A stretch of 64,000 nt of DNA from Liolophura sinensis (GCF_032854445.1 NC_088306.1:64501-128500), one strand, 5' to 3'. Positions 1-11,432 are shown, counted from the stretch's first letter. The notes: generated by a model from the sequence alone, not told the origin. Numbers and translations: made by a program.

Positions 1-170
1 ACTTACACGTGAGACATTGACTTACACGTGAAACCTGTCTGACTTACACGTGAGATATTGACTTACACATGGGGCATTTTCTGACTTAGGCGTGAGACAT
101 TGACTTACACGTGAGACATTGACTTACACCTGAGGCAATTTCTGACTTAGACGAGAAACATTTTCTCACA
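1..170. repeat. Imperfect tandem repeat, left edge
   Basis: Repeated copies of GACTTACACGTGAGACATT, alternating with a slightly longer variant that adds a TTTCT stretch. The array runs off the left edge of the window, so its full size is unknown. Confidence 0.8.
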
Positions 171-230
171 GTATTAACCCATGAGAAATACCTGAGCCGT
201 TGACCAGATTGGCTCAGATGCAGCTTTTCA

Positions 231-586
231 ACCGCCTCGGTGGCCTAATGGCTACGGTGTCCGCCTCGCAGTCGGGTGACCCAGGATCAAACTCAAGACT
301 TTGTCGTTGCTCGCCTGGCGCTTAGAACTCAACACTGGGAGGTTCGAGCAAGGACACATGACCGGATGGCCCGGTGTCGGTTTAATGTGACTAGATGGGG
401 TGTCATGCCTGGTGTCTTCGGCATGATACTTCAGTGACGTAAGCACTTTGGCGGCATGGACTCGTCCCTGCAACAAGAAGACGCAGTACATGTATACACG
501 CCTAATGACTTCTCGTCGTCAAATGACTGAAATCTTGTTAAGTACGACCTTAGACCCCAAGCATTCATTCATTCATTCAGTCTTGG
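231..586 (+). mobile_element. tRNA-derived SINE, family 1-like
   Basis: The head is tRNA-like (GGTGGCCTAATGG as A-box, GGATCAAACTC as B-box). The tail is TTAAGTACGACCTTAGACCC followed by CATTCATTCATTCA. A 9-bp direct repeat AGCTTTTCA flanks it at 222-230 and 587-595, the expected target-site duplication. The tail matches the elements at 3047-3360 and 21528-21752, but the body differs. Confidence 0.75.
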
Positions 587-692
587 AGCTTTTCAGGTAC
601 CTGGTAAGTGAAATATTTTTTCACTGCCAAGCACACCAATAAATTCAATAAGTAAACTTCTGATGGGCCCATTTCCTTTTCTGTTTGTCTAG

Positions 693-1364
693 GTGACGAA
701 GCTGGTGGAAATCTGGCGGCTGCCATAGCCAATCGGTTGTCCTTCGAAATTCGGCTTCCACCAATCAAATTCCATGCCTTGCTGAATCCATGGTCCAATC
801 CCTTTTGATTTTAAGACTCCATCGTACATGGCCAACGATATGGTGACGTCTGACATAATGACAGGAAAAATGCTGGTGACTTTGTGGTTGTATTACTATA
901 AAGGCCGTGTGGAAAATCTGGAGGACTTCTTAACCAACAATCACACAGCCCCTCTGATGAAGATATCAGAGTACGCCCAGCATGTTAGTCACGATCTACT
1001 ACCAGAGGCGTTTCAGTCAACGCCGGAAGAGATAACGGACACAGATTTTGGGAACCCGGTCTTAGCGCTGGCATACGAGGACTTTTTGTTGAACCCTTAC
1101 GCCAACCCTCTGATGGCGTTAGAACTGACTGCCCTGCCCCCAGCGCTGGTTACCACGGCCGAGTTTGACCCTGCGCGCGATGATGGGTTTTTCTACTCCC
1201 TGCGTTTGGTGGACTCCAATGTGACCATTACCCATAAGCATTATGAAGCGGGATTTCATCTCTTCACACCATTTATTAATTGCCCGCTAGAATTGGACGT
1301 GTCCAAATCTGCCGCTGTGGAGTTAGTCATATACGTCAAAAGTGCCTTAAAACTTAAAAGATGA
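693..1364 (+). pseudogene. Arylacetamide deacetylase-like terminal exon, frameshifted, catalytic Ser replaced by Glu
   Basis: This is the last exon of an AADAC/NCEH1-type alpha/beta hydrolase (hormone-sensitive lipase family; membrane-bound esterases that cleave lipid or arylacetamide esters). It follows a polypyrimidine tract and AG at 691-692 and begins in the same phase as the paralogous exon at 7288. The nucleophile elbow, normally GDSAGGN, reads GDEAGGN, so the catalytic serine is glutamate. The Asp motif (EFDPARDDG) and the His region (GFHLF) are present. A four-T run at 803-806 has one T too many: it puts TGA at 806-808, whereas skipping one T restores LNPWSNPFDFKTPSY, which aligns column for column with the paralogue. 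Downstream of the shift the frame is open to TGA at 1362-1364. AATAAA lies at 1394-1399. Earlier exons, including the HGGG oxyanion-hole motif, are not visible and may lie left of the window. Either a pseudogene or, if the T is an assembly error, a pseudoenzyme. Confidence 0.8.
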
Positions 1365-2100
1365 AAACGAATTGATTTGGCGAAATTTGAAAGAATAAAA
1401 GAAAACAGCTTAGTATGTATGGTCCAAGCTTTTGTACTAAACTCATCTTAAAAATCTTTTAAGGATATAACCATTGTATAGGTGTGTGATAGGCAACGAT
1501 GCCGTATTGTTCACAAATAATAATAAATCTGATACGCTGCACCCAACACATATTCGTTACCGGTTGTGGGAACACCTGCTGTACAGTGCCAGGCAGGAGG
1601 ATAAAGGATAGCAGCTCCAGTAGGCGGTCATGACGACAGCGTGACCCAAGTGTAGGACGACATCGTGACCCAAGGACAAGACGACATCGTGACATGTTTG
1701 GGCATGTCGCAGTTATTCCCAGTTTCTGTTTGCTTGTTTTGCTATGTATCTCACAAAGTACTGCAGTGTGATGTGAATCAGCGTAAGGGGTGGTATCTGG
1801 AAAAGAACTCCAGTAGTGAGCTGAGGCTTTGCATACATGTAGAGCACAGTTGCACGGGGAGGATGTTCCATCGTTGATGAATTGTGGGCATATTAATTAA
1901 AAAATTCACAACTTCATCACTCAAAGTATTATACTGAGCTGAAGTTTTGCGACCATGTCTCTTCCACAGGCGAGCTCTTCCGTAGCCTTTCTACCAAATA
2001 TTTTTTTTTTACAAAGTATCCGTCTGTACTATGCATGTATATGTCCAACAGAAATGAAACACCTCTCAAAGTTAACTTAACATTGTTTATTCTATGTGTG
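1365..2100. other. No gene recognised
   Basis: Holds the putative 3' UTR of the broken hydrolase exon (AATAAA at 1394-1399) and then unremarkable sequence. A short repeat of GACGACATCGTGACCCAAG occurs near 1635-1695. Confidence 0.5.
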
Positions 2101-2114
2101 CTAAACATGTTTAC

Positions 2115-2342
2115 CCGCTTCGGGAGCGGTAGATCCAGTGTCAATCCTAAATCGAGTCACACCTAAGTCCTTGAAAGAAGAAGCTGTGACTTCCTCGCTT
2201 GGCGATCAGCATGCAGGGGATAGTGCAACGACTGGTTGACCCGTATCAGTATAATGGCTCGGGCGGGGGCTGCTTACTTGCCTTCGGTAAGGCGCCTCAG
2301 TGAAGCAGCACTAGATAAAAGAGCGGTGGACTCACTCACTCA
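2115..2342 (+). mobile_element. SINE family 1, internally deleted
   Basis: Begins with the CCGCTTCGGGAGCGGTAGATC segment seen in the fuller copy at 3047-3360. It continues through the GGGGATAGTGCAACGACTGG and AGATAAAAGAGCGGTGG blocks, then jumps to CTCACTCACTCA. A perfect 14-bp target-site duplication CTAAACATGTTTAC lies at 2101-2114 and 2343-2356. Confidence 0.85.
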
Positions 2343-2499
2343 CTAAACATGTTTACAAGATTCATTAACACCAACGTGTTTGTGCGCCGAAGTTAAATTT
2401 TTCAACTTAGGACACACAGTGGGCGGGTTCAAACCCAGATTTTGTCCAGAAATTTGTATATTCTCCCGCTTTCCTTGTGCGTGGGGGCTTGATGACAAT

Positions 2500-2900
2500 A
2501 AAGGGTCTACGACGCTCGTACTGCCGTGTGCGCAGCTAAAGGGACCACGACCCTTGTACTGCCGTGTGCACAGTTAAAGGGTCCACGACGCTCATACTGC
2601 CGTGCGCGCGGCTAAACGGTCCTTGACGCTCGTACCACCGTGTGCGCAGCTAAGCGGTTGTCGACACTTATACCATCGTGTGGGCAGCTAAATGGTCCAC
2701 GACGCTTGTAAAGCCGTGCGCGCAGATAAACGGTCCACGACGCTCATGCCACCGTGTGGGCACTTAAACGTGGGCTTGTCCCGCCTTGTGCGCAGCTAAA
2801 CGGTCCACGACACTCGTACTGCTGTGTGCGCAGCGAAACGGTCCACCACACTCGTACCGCTTTGTGCGCAGCTAAACGGTCCACCACACTCGTACCCCCC
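2500..2900. repeat. Minisatellite, about 38 bp unit
   Basis: About ten diverged copies built on GCGCAGCTAAACGGTCCACG followed by ACGCTCGTACYGCCGTGT. Copies differ by substitutions and small deletions, so the array looks old. No coding content. Confidence 0.85.
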
Positions 2901-3046
2901 AGCTAAAGTGGAGGGAAGTGCACAGATACTGGAGAAAAACATTGTCTCATGTTCTCAGGAGCCTGGCAAAACTTTTGTTTCTTAATCAGAGAAACTTAAA
3001 TTCAAATCTTAATTTGTTTCTGTACTGCTGTTCAAGCCTTTCCGTA

Positions 3047-3360
3047 CCGGCCCGGATAGCACAGTTGGTAGAGCGCCCGCTTCGGGACCGGTAGATCCTT
3101 CCCCGTCTATCGGGTAACTTCAGCATGAAGGGGATAGTGCAACGACTGGTTGACCCGTATCAGTATAATGGCTCGGGCGGAGTGGCTTACTTGCCTTCGG
3201 TAAGTCGCCTCAGTGAAGCAGCAATAGATAAAAGAGCGGTGGAAATCCATCCTGCAACAAGGAGGCACATTACACGTACATGCACCCTAAGGATTCCTTC
3301 GTCGTCATATCACTGAAAAATTGTTGAGTACGACGTTAAACCCCAAGCACTCACTCACTC
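3047..3360 (+). mobile_element. SINE family 1, near full length
   Basis: tRNA-like head: CCCGGATAGCACAGTTGGTA then GAGCGCCCGCTTCGGGACC, with a degraded B-box. Body blocks include GGGGATAGTGCAACGACTGG and AGATAAAAGAGCGGTGG. Tail: GAGTACGACGTTAAACCCC then AAGCACTCACTCACTC. Imperfect flanking duplication (TCAAGCCTTTCCG before, TCAAGCCGTTCCG after). This copy defines the family for the truncated copies elsewhere in the window. Confidence 0.85.
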
Positions 3361-4189
3361 AAGCCGTTCCGCTACATGGCGCTGTGTATTTATCAACTTA
3401 CACATTGTCCGAAGCAGGGATGTCAAAACATGATGATAAATATAACCCGTGAATCTACCGGAAGTTAGATCCTTTTGCGCTCCCAGTATTGGCTTGTCGT
3501 TTACTAGATCTGACATAATAGTTATTCAGATACCATCGCTGTTTGTCCAATCCAGTTCATGATTCATACGAGTCTTCACGTTGGAATAGCTCTTTTTACC
3601 CTTGAGTAAAAGATTACTGAAATAATGTTCCCCAAAATCTCTTCCTTCCGGTCAACATCTGTTTAAAAAAAAAGGTGATGTGACGTCAGATACCGATTCC
3701 TGGATACCGTCAGTATGGCTCATGAAGACCACCATAGTATTCAAATATTTAAATACCTAACACTTAAAAAATCGGAAAAATAAATGAAATTATTTTCATG
3801 CATAGTTTTCAGTTGTCTGTGTGATGTACCTCACTTCATATTTTAGCATTCAGTTGAAGGGAGAATGGAACTACCTGAGTGATCTAATAAAGAATGACGA
3901 GATAGTTCACTGATGTTATGAGAGTACGACTCGTCTGGCCTTTGTATTGTTCATTATACCAAAGTCTATCGGGTATCGTCAAAGGCCCAGTGTTTGCTTC
4001 TGAGGTGACGTCAAGTGACTCGTGAGGTCAATGTTGTCTTACACGTTGGTCCCCACCTCTAATTGCCTTAGAGAACAAATTTCCCGCACCCAGGGTTCAA
4101 CCGGTTTGTTACCTGTTTAACTGGACACATGGAAGAAGTAAGGTTACCAGCACAGATTTGTTAAGTGAACGGCGGTTAATCTTGACGGA
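3361..4189. other. No gene recognised
   Basis: Mostly AT-rich single-copy-looking sequence. I found no exon with matching hydrolase content here and no repeat array. Confidence 0.5.
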
Positions 4190-5012
4190 AATGCCCGAAT
4201 CCCGTCTAGTCCGTATACTAGACGGAAATGCTCGATACTCGCTATGTACTAGCCGAAGATGCCCGCCCCCCGCTATGCACTAGACGAATACGCCCGCTAT
4301 ATACGGAAATGCCTGACACTCGCTATGTACTAGACGGAAAAGCTCGACCGCAGCTATGTACTAGACGGATATGCCCGACGCTATGTTCTATACGGGAATG
4401 CCCGTCACTCGCTATGTACGAAAATGCCTGACAATCGCTATTTACTATACGGAAATGCCCGACACTCGCTATGTACTAGACGGAAATGCCCGTTCCCCGC
4501 TATGCACTAGACGGAAATGCCCGACACTCGCTATGTATCAGACGGAAATAGCCGACCCCCCGCTATGTAGTAGACGGATATGCCCGACATTCACTACGTT
4601 ATAGACGGAAATGGCCGACACTCACTATGTACGAGACGGAAATGCCCATCCCGCGCTATGTACTACTCGGAAATGCCAGACCCCCTTGTACAACGCGGAA
4701 ATGCCCGACCCCCGCTATATACGAGACGGATATGCCCGACGTTCGCTATGTACTAGACGGAAGTGCCTGACATTCGTTATGTACTAGACGGATATGCTCA
4801 ACACTCACCATGTACTAGACGGAAATGCCCGAAACTCGCTATGCCCTAGACGGAAATGTCCGACACTCACTATATACCTGAGGGATATGCCCGACCCTCG
4901 GTATTTACTGGAGGAAAATGCCCGCCCCCCACTATGTACTTGACGGAAATGCCCATCCCCCGCTACGTACCAGGCGGAAATGCCCGACACTCGCTATGTA
5001 CTAGGCGGAAAT
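4190..5012. repeat. Minisatellite, about 31 bp unit
   Basis: About 25 imperfect copies of ACTAGACGGAAATGCCCGAC followed by ACTCGCTATGT. Several copies are shortened. The small open frames across it are by-products of the repeat. Confidence 0.9.
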
Positions 5013-5013
5013 G

Positions 5014-5108
<95 letters not shown>
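5014..5108. repeat. Compound microsatellite (TA)n(GA)n
   Basis: An alternating TA run of about 42 bp passes directly into a GA run of about 52 bp, abutting the end of the 31-bp minisatellite. Confidence 0.95.
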
Positions 5109-5110
<2 letters not shown>

Positions 5111-5488
5111 CCGTTTAGTGAATGAGAAAAATCTGACCTGGTGAGGATTACTCCTTTAAAAGTTTCTGCATATAGCCGTATTCATATGAGAACAGGTATA
5201 AGCTGACTGAAAGGGGGGCACAATTTATGCCCAGTGGAGTACCTGTACACTGTTGATGTATGGTTTGTATATATTAATAAGAAAGTAAAGCAGCTTAATG
5301 GCCATGGAAACATCCCATGAATGGTAACACTTGTATGTAGTGGAACTGAAGAAGGCATTTTTGTCTTTGTTGATATAGCGGTGACCGGTTTGATTAAACA
5401 CCGAAACAATTAGCGATTAAATTCTGTCTATTAAATCCGCGATAAGAAGTGTAGAATAGAGAGTGAAGAAATCTCAAGTAGCTAGTTC
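5109..5488. other. No gene recognised
   Basis: Unremarkable sequence between the microsatellite and the SINE fragment. No exon, RNA or repeat identified. Confidence 0.45.
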
Positions 5489-5496
5489 TTCAGTGA

Positions 5497-5554
5497 TACG
5501 TCGCCACGATATGGCTGAAATATTGCCGATGTGGCGTTAAGCCATAATTATTCA
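5497..5554 (+). mobile_element. 5'-truncated SINE tail (family 3)
   Basis: Contains CCACGATATGGCTGAAATAT then TGCCGATGTGGCGTTAAGCC and ATAATTATTCA. It is flanked by TTCAGTGA at 5489-5496 and 5555-5562, a short target-site duplication showing it inserted already truncated. A reverse-oriented relative lies near 54974-55026. Confidence 0.7.
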
Positions 5555-5562
5555 TTCAGTGA

Positions 5563-7287
5563 GACGTTTAGAGTTCTATGTATCTACATATTGTTGACGC
5601 CTGATTGTTTTGTTGTTGCACAGCAGTACTTGTTCCAAAAAGACTGTACTTCTTGTAGAGTTATCGTTAAGAGAGTGGATACAGATTTTGTGGTACAGCT
5701 TTTTTGATCCCGCAATTAATGTGGGAATTTATGCCTTTTTGGAATCCAGTAAAGGTGTGGTACGTCGGTGTGACTGATGTTTTTTAAATAGTTCATCCAG
5801 AGTATAGGTCGTGATGGAATACGTTGATATTGCATGAGTTATTGTGATATTAAGCTCCTCCACAAGAACCTGATAGTCATGGTTCTTCCAGACAAATATA
5901 TTATTAAGGGCTCTTTCCACAGGAACAATAATTTTTTTCTCTGAAGGTCATCAAGTACCGGAAGGTAGGATCCTTCATAACTTGCTGGGCTGTCACATGA
6001 GCATTACTACTGGTATGGTGACTTTGCATACACAAGCTTTTTCTTAACCAGCTCAAGACAAGTGTCAAAGACTGAAGGTTCTGCTTTCTCCCGTTTACAC
6101 CATTCATCTGCAAAAGTTTCAAGCACTGAAAAGGACTGTCCTTTTATTAGCTCTCATTTATATCTTTCTCGGCTCTTTGTACTTTGTACTACTCACCAGC
6201 AGACTTCGTAGATCATCATTGTTTATAATATCAAGGTTCCCCGTAATCACATGTTGACATGGATAGGAAATGAAGTATGAAGATCCACAATCACAACGGT
6301 ATCTGCCAGATGTATAATCAGACATCTCAAAATCAACTTCTTTCGCGTAATTAAATATCTTGGATTGGTTTTATATAGTGGTAGGAAATGCATGGGGGTT
6401 CTCGTATGTTGAACTAAATCGTCACAGCAATGCAATCCTCTGGATCGTTTAAAATCCGTAGTACGTTGATTAAATGAAGACCCCACCCTCGGCACTTTAG
6501 TTTAGGAACAATCTACAGAACTAACTGCTCTGACTGAATGATAACGTCGAAATAAGGATGTCTTGACATACACGGATCACATGGTGTAGTACAAAAAGTG
6601 TAGAAGTGGATGCTACTTCTGTAGCCAAGAGGAAGTGCATATAAAACTGTGCGTAGAGAGCGCATGCTGTGATATGTTAGAATCGTGTGGTTGACTGGAT
6701 GTTACATTGCCATCCTCATGACATTGTCATTTAAGAGGAAAAACGCCGTATATAAAACAGTTACAGATCATGCAAGAGCTGGGTTGGAAGATTAGGGAGA
6801 GGACGAACCTGTTACACGGCCTGTCCAACAAGTCCAGCAGGAATTACCTTCATGTGAAGAGCTAGCGCAGGCCTGTCTTAGAATTATCGGTTATATTTTC
6901 CCGCGCAATGGCGACTTGGTCCAAACAGAATTGACCATTGTACTTTTGAAATAAACTAGTAATATGTTATGCCCTCGCAAGAATATAACTCCACAACAGA
7001 CCACACAGCTCCTATGAACTGGTAGCGGGGGTGTGTCTCGCAATTAGTGGCTATCCCTTCCAGCATAATGGCATTTTCGGGTCAAATTTGAATCAAACGT
7101 TATGGAAATGCACGAGAAATGTTTTATCGTGTATTTTGCTCCCAAACTGTACAACAATCTACATAGCTTAATCATAAATCACATTTCACGGGAACGATTC
7201 CCAGTTATTTCGGGTACATGTTAGTAGGTGCGTAGATTTCACTCTGAAGTTTTATACAGCGTTACCTTTGCTATCGTATCTTTGCAG
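5563..7287. other. No gene recognised upstream of the intact hydrolase exon
   Basis: I looked for upstream hydrolase exons, especially the HGGG oxyanion-hole motif, and found none. The sequence is intron-like or intergenic. Two copies of CCCGCGCAATGGC occur at about 6900 and 8088, on either side of the terminal exon. Confidence 0.5.
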
Positions 7288-7931
7288 GTGACAGCGCGGG
7301 CGGCAACCTCGCCGCCGCCGTCGCCCTGAAGCTTCGTGACGAGAAACTGGAGATTCAGCCGACGATACAGTGTCTATTGTACCCGGTGCTCCAGTCCATC
7401 GACCTGCACAGCCCCAGTCGTCTGCAGAACAGTCCAATGTCCGGAGTACTGTCAGGCCACGGTGTCATGGTCTCCGGATATCTCGGATTACCGACAAAAT
7501 ACGCCCCCATCATACACCAAAACCGCCACCTTTCGGCCTCTCTTCGGCAGCAGTACTCCAAATACTTGGATTACAACCAACTCCCAGCATCCTTCATTCC
7601 AGATGGCTATGAGCCTACCCGTGCGCCTCCTAGTAGCGACCCTGGTCAAATTCCAGAGGCCGCTCAAAAGTTGTTTGTCCAGTCGTATGTGGCGCCTCTC
7701 TTATCTCCGGATCTCAGTGGACTTCCTCAGGCCTACGTCTTCACTGTTGGCGCCGACACGCTTCGTGATGATGGAGCTCTTTACGTGAAACGTTTACAAG
7801 ACGCTGGTGTCAAAGCGAAGCTGGCTCATTATCCAGAGAGCTTTCATGGTGTTTTATCCGTGGGCATAAAGTTTGAAGCTAGGGATAAAGGTAGACGAGA
7901 GTTTGTCGATTTCATTAAAAAGAATCTTTAG
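7288..7931 (+). CDS. Arylacetamide deacetylase / NCEH1-like alpha/beta hydrolase, terminal exon (partial gene)
   Basis: Last coding exon of a serine esterase of the hormone-sensitive lipase family, which hydrolyses ester or amide bonds, usually on the ER membrane. The exon follows TATCTTTGCAG and begins in phase 1 (GT completing a Gly codon). It encodes 213 residues to TAG at 7929-7931. The triad is complete: GDSAGG with the nucleophile serine at the start of the exon, the acid in GADTLRDDG, and the histidine in ESFHG. Domain order and spacing match the family's C-terminal half. The N-terminal anchor and HGGG exons are not found between 1364 and 7288. The exon is either an alternative 3' exon of a gene starting left of the window or a tandem copy that lost its 5' part. 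Candidate AATAAA signals lie in the AAATAAATAAATA stretch near 8200. Confidence 0.85.
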
Positions 7932-8580
7932 TAGTATTTGCACATCATTCTTGGCGACATATATGGTGAATGTAGTGTCTTTTCACCAGACACTGTGCTA
8001 AAGGCTAGAGTCTAAGCATGGAACCACCAGTCGATGGTAAGACAGTGATTTGTAATTATATTTGCTCAATGTGATGGACTAACCTTTCCCGCGCAATGGC
8101 TATGACTGCCCGCAGAATGCAATGGCAGTTCTTAGGAGTAGATCACATACCTTAGGCGGGAATTAACCGGGAAGGGCTACCCAGTGTAAACACCAATGAA
8201 ATAAATAAATAAATATAAATAATTGTATAAGTGCCAAACTCAAATACTTTATTTTGTAACGAATTATTGGTTTCACCAACTTATGCAGAATATACTTTGT
8301 TCTTGTTGTTGTTTTAATTCATTATTATGTTCATGTTTAAAAATAAAATACTTAGCTGCATATACTACATATGAATTCTGCTTTTGTATTATTCGTTTTC
8401 TGTGATGTTTACTTATGATTGACATTATTCAATTAATCCATTATGCCTGTCATAAACAATACACAGTAAAGGTCACCGCAATATCTTGGAACATATGAAT
8501 GGTTATTTATTTAATTATATTTGATTGACTAACGCATTACTATAAAATTTTTCACATAATACGACGGTTTACAGGAATAT
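7932..8580. other. Likely 3' UTR, then AT-rich intergenic sequence
   Basis: After the hydrolase stop come about 270 bp with no array, then AAATAAATAAATA near 8200-8220, a candidate polyadenylation region, then AT-rich sequence with no recognised gene. Confidence 0.45.
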
Positions 8581-8584
8581 TTAT

Positions 8585-9565
8585 TGGTGGATGAAACTTT
8601 AACTAGGGAAAACCAAGGTAAGGACGAAAGAGGAAAACCAAGAGTAGGACAAGGGGGAAACCCAAGGGCAGAACTAGGGGGAAAGCCAAGGGCAGTACAA
8701 AGGGGGGGGGGGGCCGAAAGTAGGACAGAGTGGAAACACAAGGGCAGAACCAGGGAGAAACCCAAAGGCAGAACCAGGAGGAAACCAAGGGATGTATTAG
8801 GGGAAACCAAGGGCAGTATAAGGGGTTACCCAGGGCGGAACAAGGGGGGAAACCAAAGGGCAGGACAAAAAGGGAAACCCAGGGCAGAACCAGGGGGAAA
8901 ACCGGAGGGCAGAACCAGGGCTAAACCAAGGGCAGAACCAGGGCTAAACCAAGGGCAGAACCAGGATAAAACCAAGGGCAGTACAAGGGGAAACCAAGGG
9001 CAGTATAAGGGGAAACACAGGGCGGAACAATGGGGAAACCAAAGGGCAGAACAAAAAGGGAAACCCAGAGCAGAACCAGGGGAAAACCGGAGGGCAGAAC
9101 CAGGGGAAAACCAAGGGCAGTACAAGGGGAAACCAAAGGCAGTATAAGGGGTAACCCAGGGCATAACCGGAGGGGGGGACCAAGGGTGGTACAAAGGGGG
9201 AACCAAGAGCAGAACAAGGGGAAAACTAAGTGCAGCGCCAGGTAAGCCAAGGGAAAACCAAGGGCACATGACCAGGGAGAAACCTAAGGCAGGGGTAACC
9301 AAGGGTGCAAAGGGGGAACCAAGAGCAGAACAGGGAAAATCAAGAGCAGTACAAGTAAAGCAAGGCCAGAACCCTGGAAAACCAGGAGGAAACCAAGGCC
9401 AGAACCAGGGAGAAATCAAGGCAGGACAAGGGGGTGAGACCAAGGACAGAGCAAGGTGAAACTAAGGGCAGACCAACTGGACCAAAGACGGAAGAAGACA
9501 GAAAACCTGGGCAGAACAAGAGGTGAAACAACGGGGAAACCAGGGGCAGAATATGGGGAAACGAA
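8585..9565. repeat. Polypurine minisatellite, about 22-25 bp unit
   Basis: Dozens of variable copies based on AAGGGCAGAACCAGGGGAAA followed by CC. The plus strand is overwhelmingly purine over nearly 1 kb and includes a G run at 8702-8713. Open frames on both strands follow from the absence of T-containing stops and are not genes. Confidence 0.9.
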
Positions 9566-9963
9566 AGGCAGAAAGAGGAACCACTGCCATTTTCTATTGC
9601 ACATTTTACTCGACAAACTTTTTGCCTGAAAGCCACGGTGGATCCAGAGATATCTGACTGTAGAACGCCTACATGCCAGATTTCGGGGGGCCCATTCATA
9701 AAACAGTGGTAATCAGTGACGTCAAGCGTATTTGCTGCGATAACGTACAGTGAGCATATCCTATGTCACTCGTATGTTGTCATCAACCAACACGCCAGGC
9801 GTAAGTTACGGCTACTTCGTAAAACTGGCTCTTCTGTCTAGACCAGATTTAGTTTATTGGTCACCGAGGGTTTTAGCGGAAATCGTTAATTTGAGGATGC
9901 GGGAATGTTCAAGCTGTATAAAAAGAATTATATGGGTTGACTAAGGAATGGTATAAGTAAACA
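9566..9963. other. No gene recognised
   Basis: Single-copy-looking sequence with no exon or array identified. Confidence 0.45.
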
Positions 9964-9976
9964 CATAGATGTAACT

Positions 9977-10012
9977 TTGAGTACGACGTTAAACCCCAAG
10001 CACTCACTCACT
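9977..10012 (+). mobile_element. Very short 5'-truncated SINE family 1 insertion
   Basis: Only the last 36 bp of the family 1 tail is present (GAGTACGACGTTAAACCCC then the CACTCA repeat). It is bounded by a 13-bp duplication CATAGATGTAACT at 9964-9976 and 10013-10025. Confidence 0.85.
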
Positions 10013-10025
10013 CATAGATGTAACT

Positions 10026-11084
10026 CTTACCGGTCCTGAATTGAGATTGACCATACCCATATATTTTGGAGAGCGATCCTGTGCCCCGTCTGAACACGCT
10101 TGTTCATTCTATTTATTTATTTGTTTATTTATTCGATTGATACTTAACGCCACACTCACTGATTTTTCGCTGATATCTACGATGATGTTGAGTTTAAAAA
10201 GCTGATTCTCCGAGGAAAACGCCGATCTTTGGAAGTAACGTTGTGTTATGTGACGATTTCAATCAACGTCACAAGTTATTACTGCAAAAACTAGTGTGTC
10301 AAGGTTATTCCATCAAACACATTCACTCCAAGTTTTACAATAAGTATAATTTTCTTGTAAGTAAATGAGGACAGAGCGTATATGAACAGTTGCAACCAAA
10401 GCGCAACTGAGATACATATTTTGTTATCGGAGCTGACGTCTGAAGGCACGGGCGATGGTATCAGTGTGTTCAGTCATTAATGTCGTTCCTGTCTACTTAA
10501 TATATAGCCAAATTTAATCACATCAATTGATGTGTGCCTGAGAAAGGCTTATTTGTGTCCAGTTTGTGCAAAGTGCATACCCTTGAATTTGACGAATTCT
10601 AGTTGTATGTTGGAACTCACTCTTTGAACAGGGTAAAGGAAATTTTTTCAATATGTAAACCAAGCAACCATACATTGTTTAGTAAACTATTAATACGTGA
10701 TAGTTTGTTCATACCATAATATTGATGGAATCAGGTTATTCCTGGTATTGCAGATGTTCACGAATGATTTTTCTGGTTTTTATCTTCCAAAGTTAGAAAT
10801 TGTTTCGTAACATGTTTTTAATCATCACTGTAACCTACCATACAATTTACCTTTATTACTTTTCTCTTCCCACAAGACTTTCCTTCCGTTTTCAGGTGAT
10901 ACAAGTCACATGACTATTCATGAGTTAGTCCTCAGCCCACCAGGGGTCTCTCCATATGTATATAGAGGTCTACGTACCAAAACCATCTTCTGTACGCTTT
11001 GCAGTAATGAAGGACGACCGTAGACAAAAATTCATACCGTGAATATGTCACGACCGTCGTTCTGTGCGCTAACATTGCCACCAG
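10026..11084. other. No gene recognised
   Basis: AT-rich intergenic sequence. Around 10110-10190 there is a weak reverse-oriented resemblance to a SINE tail (TTTATTTATT then CTTAACGCCACACTC), too decayed to delimit. Confidence 0.45.
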
Positions 11085-11150
11085 CCATCCACTAGTCATA
11101 TTCTTGAGTATGGCGTAAAACACCAATCAAATAAGTAAATAAAATAATAT
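11085..11150 (+). mobile_element. SINE family 2 tail fragment
   Basis: Contains ATTCTTGAGTATGGCGTAAA then ACACCAATCAAATAAGTAAA, the 3' end of the family seen whole at 56849-57115. A 7-bp direct repeat CCACCAG lies at 11078-11084 and 11151-11157. Confidence 0.7.
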
Positions 11151-11202
11151 CCACCAGTCCAACTCATCCTGATCAGTATTCAGGGGTGCAAGTCTGCGGC
11201 TG

Positions 11203-11432
11203 GAAGCCCTGTTGTATCTGGAAGCCCTGTTGTGTCTGGAAGCCCTGTTGTGTCTGGAAGCCCTGTTGTATCTGGAAGCCCTGTTGTGTCTGGAAGCCCT
11301 GTTGTGTCTGGAAGCCCTGGAAGCCCTGTTGTGTCTGGAAGCCCTGTTGTATCTGGAAGCCCTGTTGTATCTGGAAGCCCTGTTGTATCTGGAAGCCCTG
11401 TTATATCTGGAAGCCGTGTTGTATCTGGAGGA
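11203..11432. repeat. 18-bp minisatellite
   Basis: About twelve copies of TCTGGAAGCCCTGTTGTG, the third last base alternating G/A, with one half-unit near 11318. The unit is 6 codons long, so several frames stay open on both strands. These are not coding. Confidence 0.95.

Noticed and set aside
8584..9443. Gly/Arg/Gln-rich and Pro/Leu-rich frames that look like low-complexity structural proteins
   Set aside because: Opposite strands of one polypurine minisatellite; open because stop codons are rare in such sequence.
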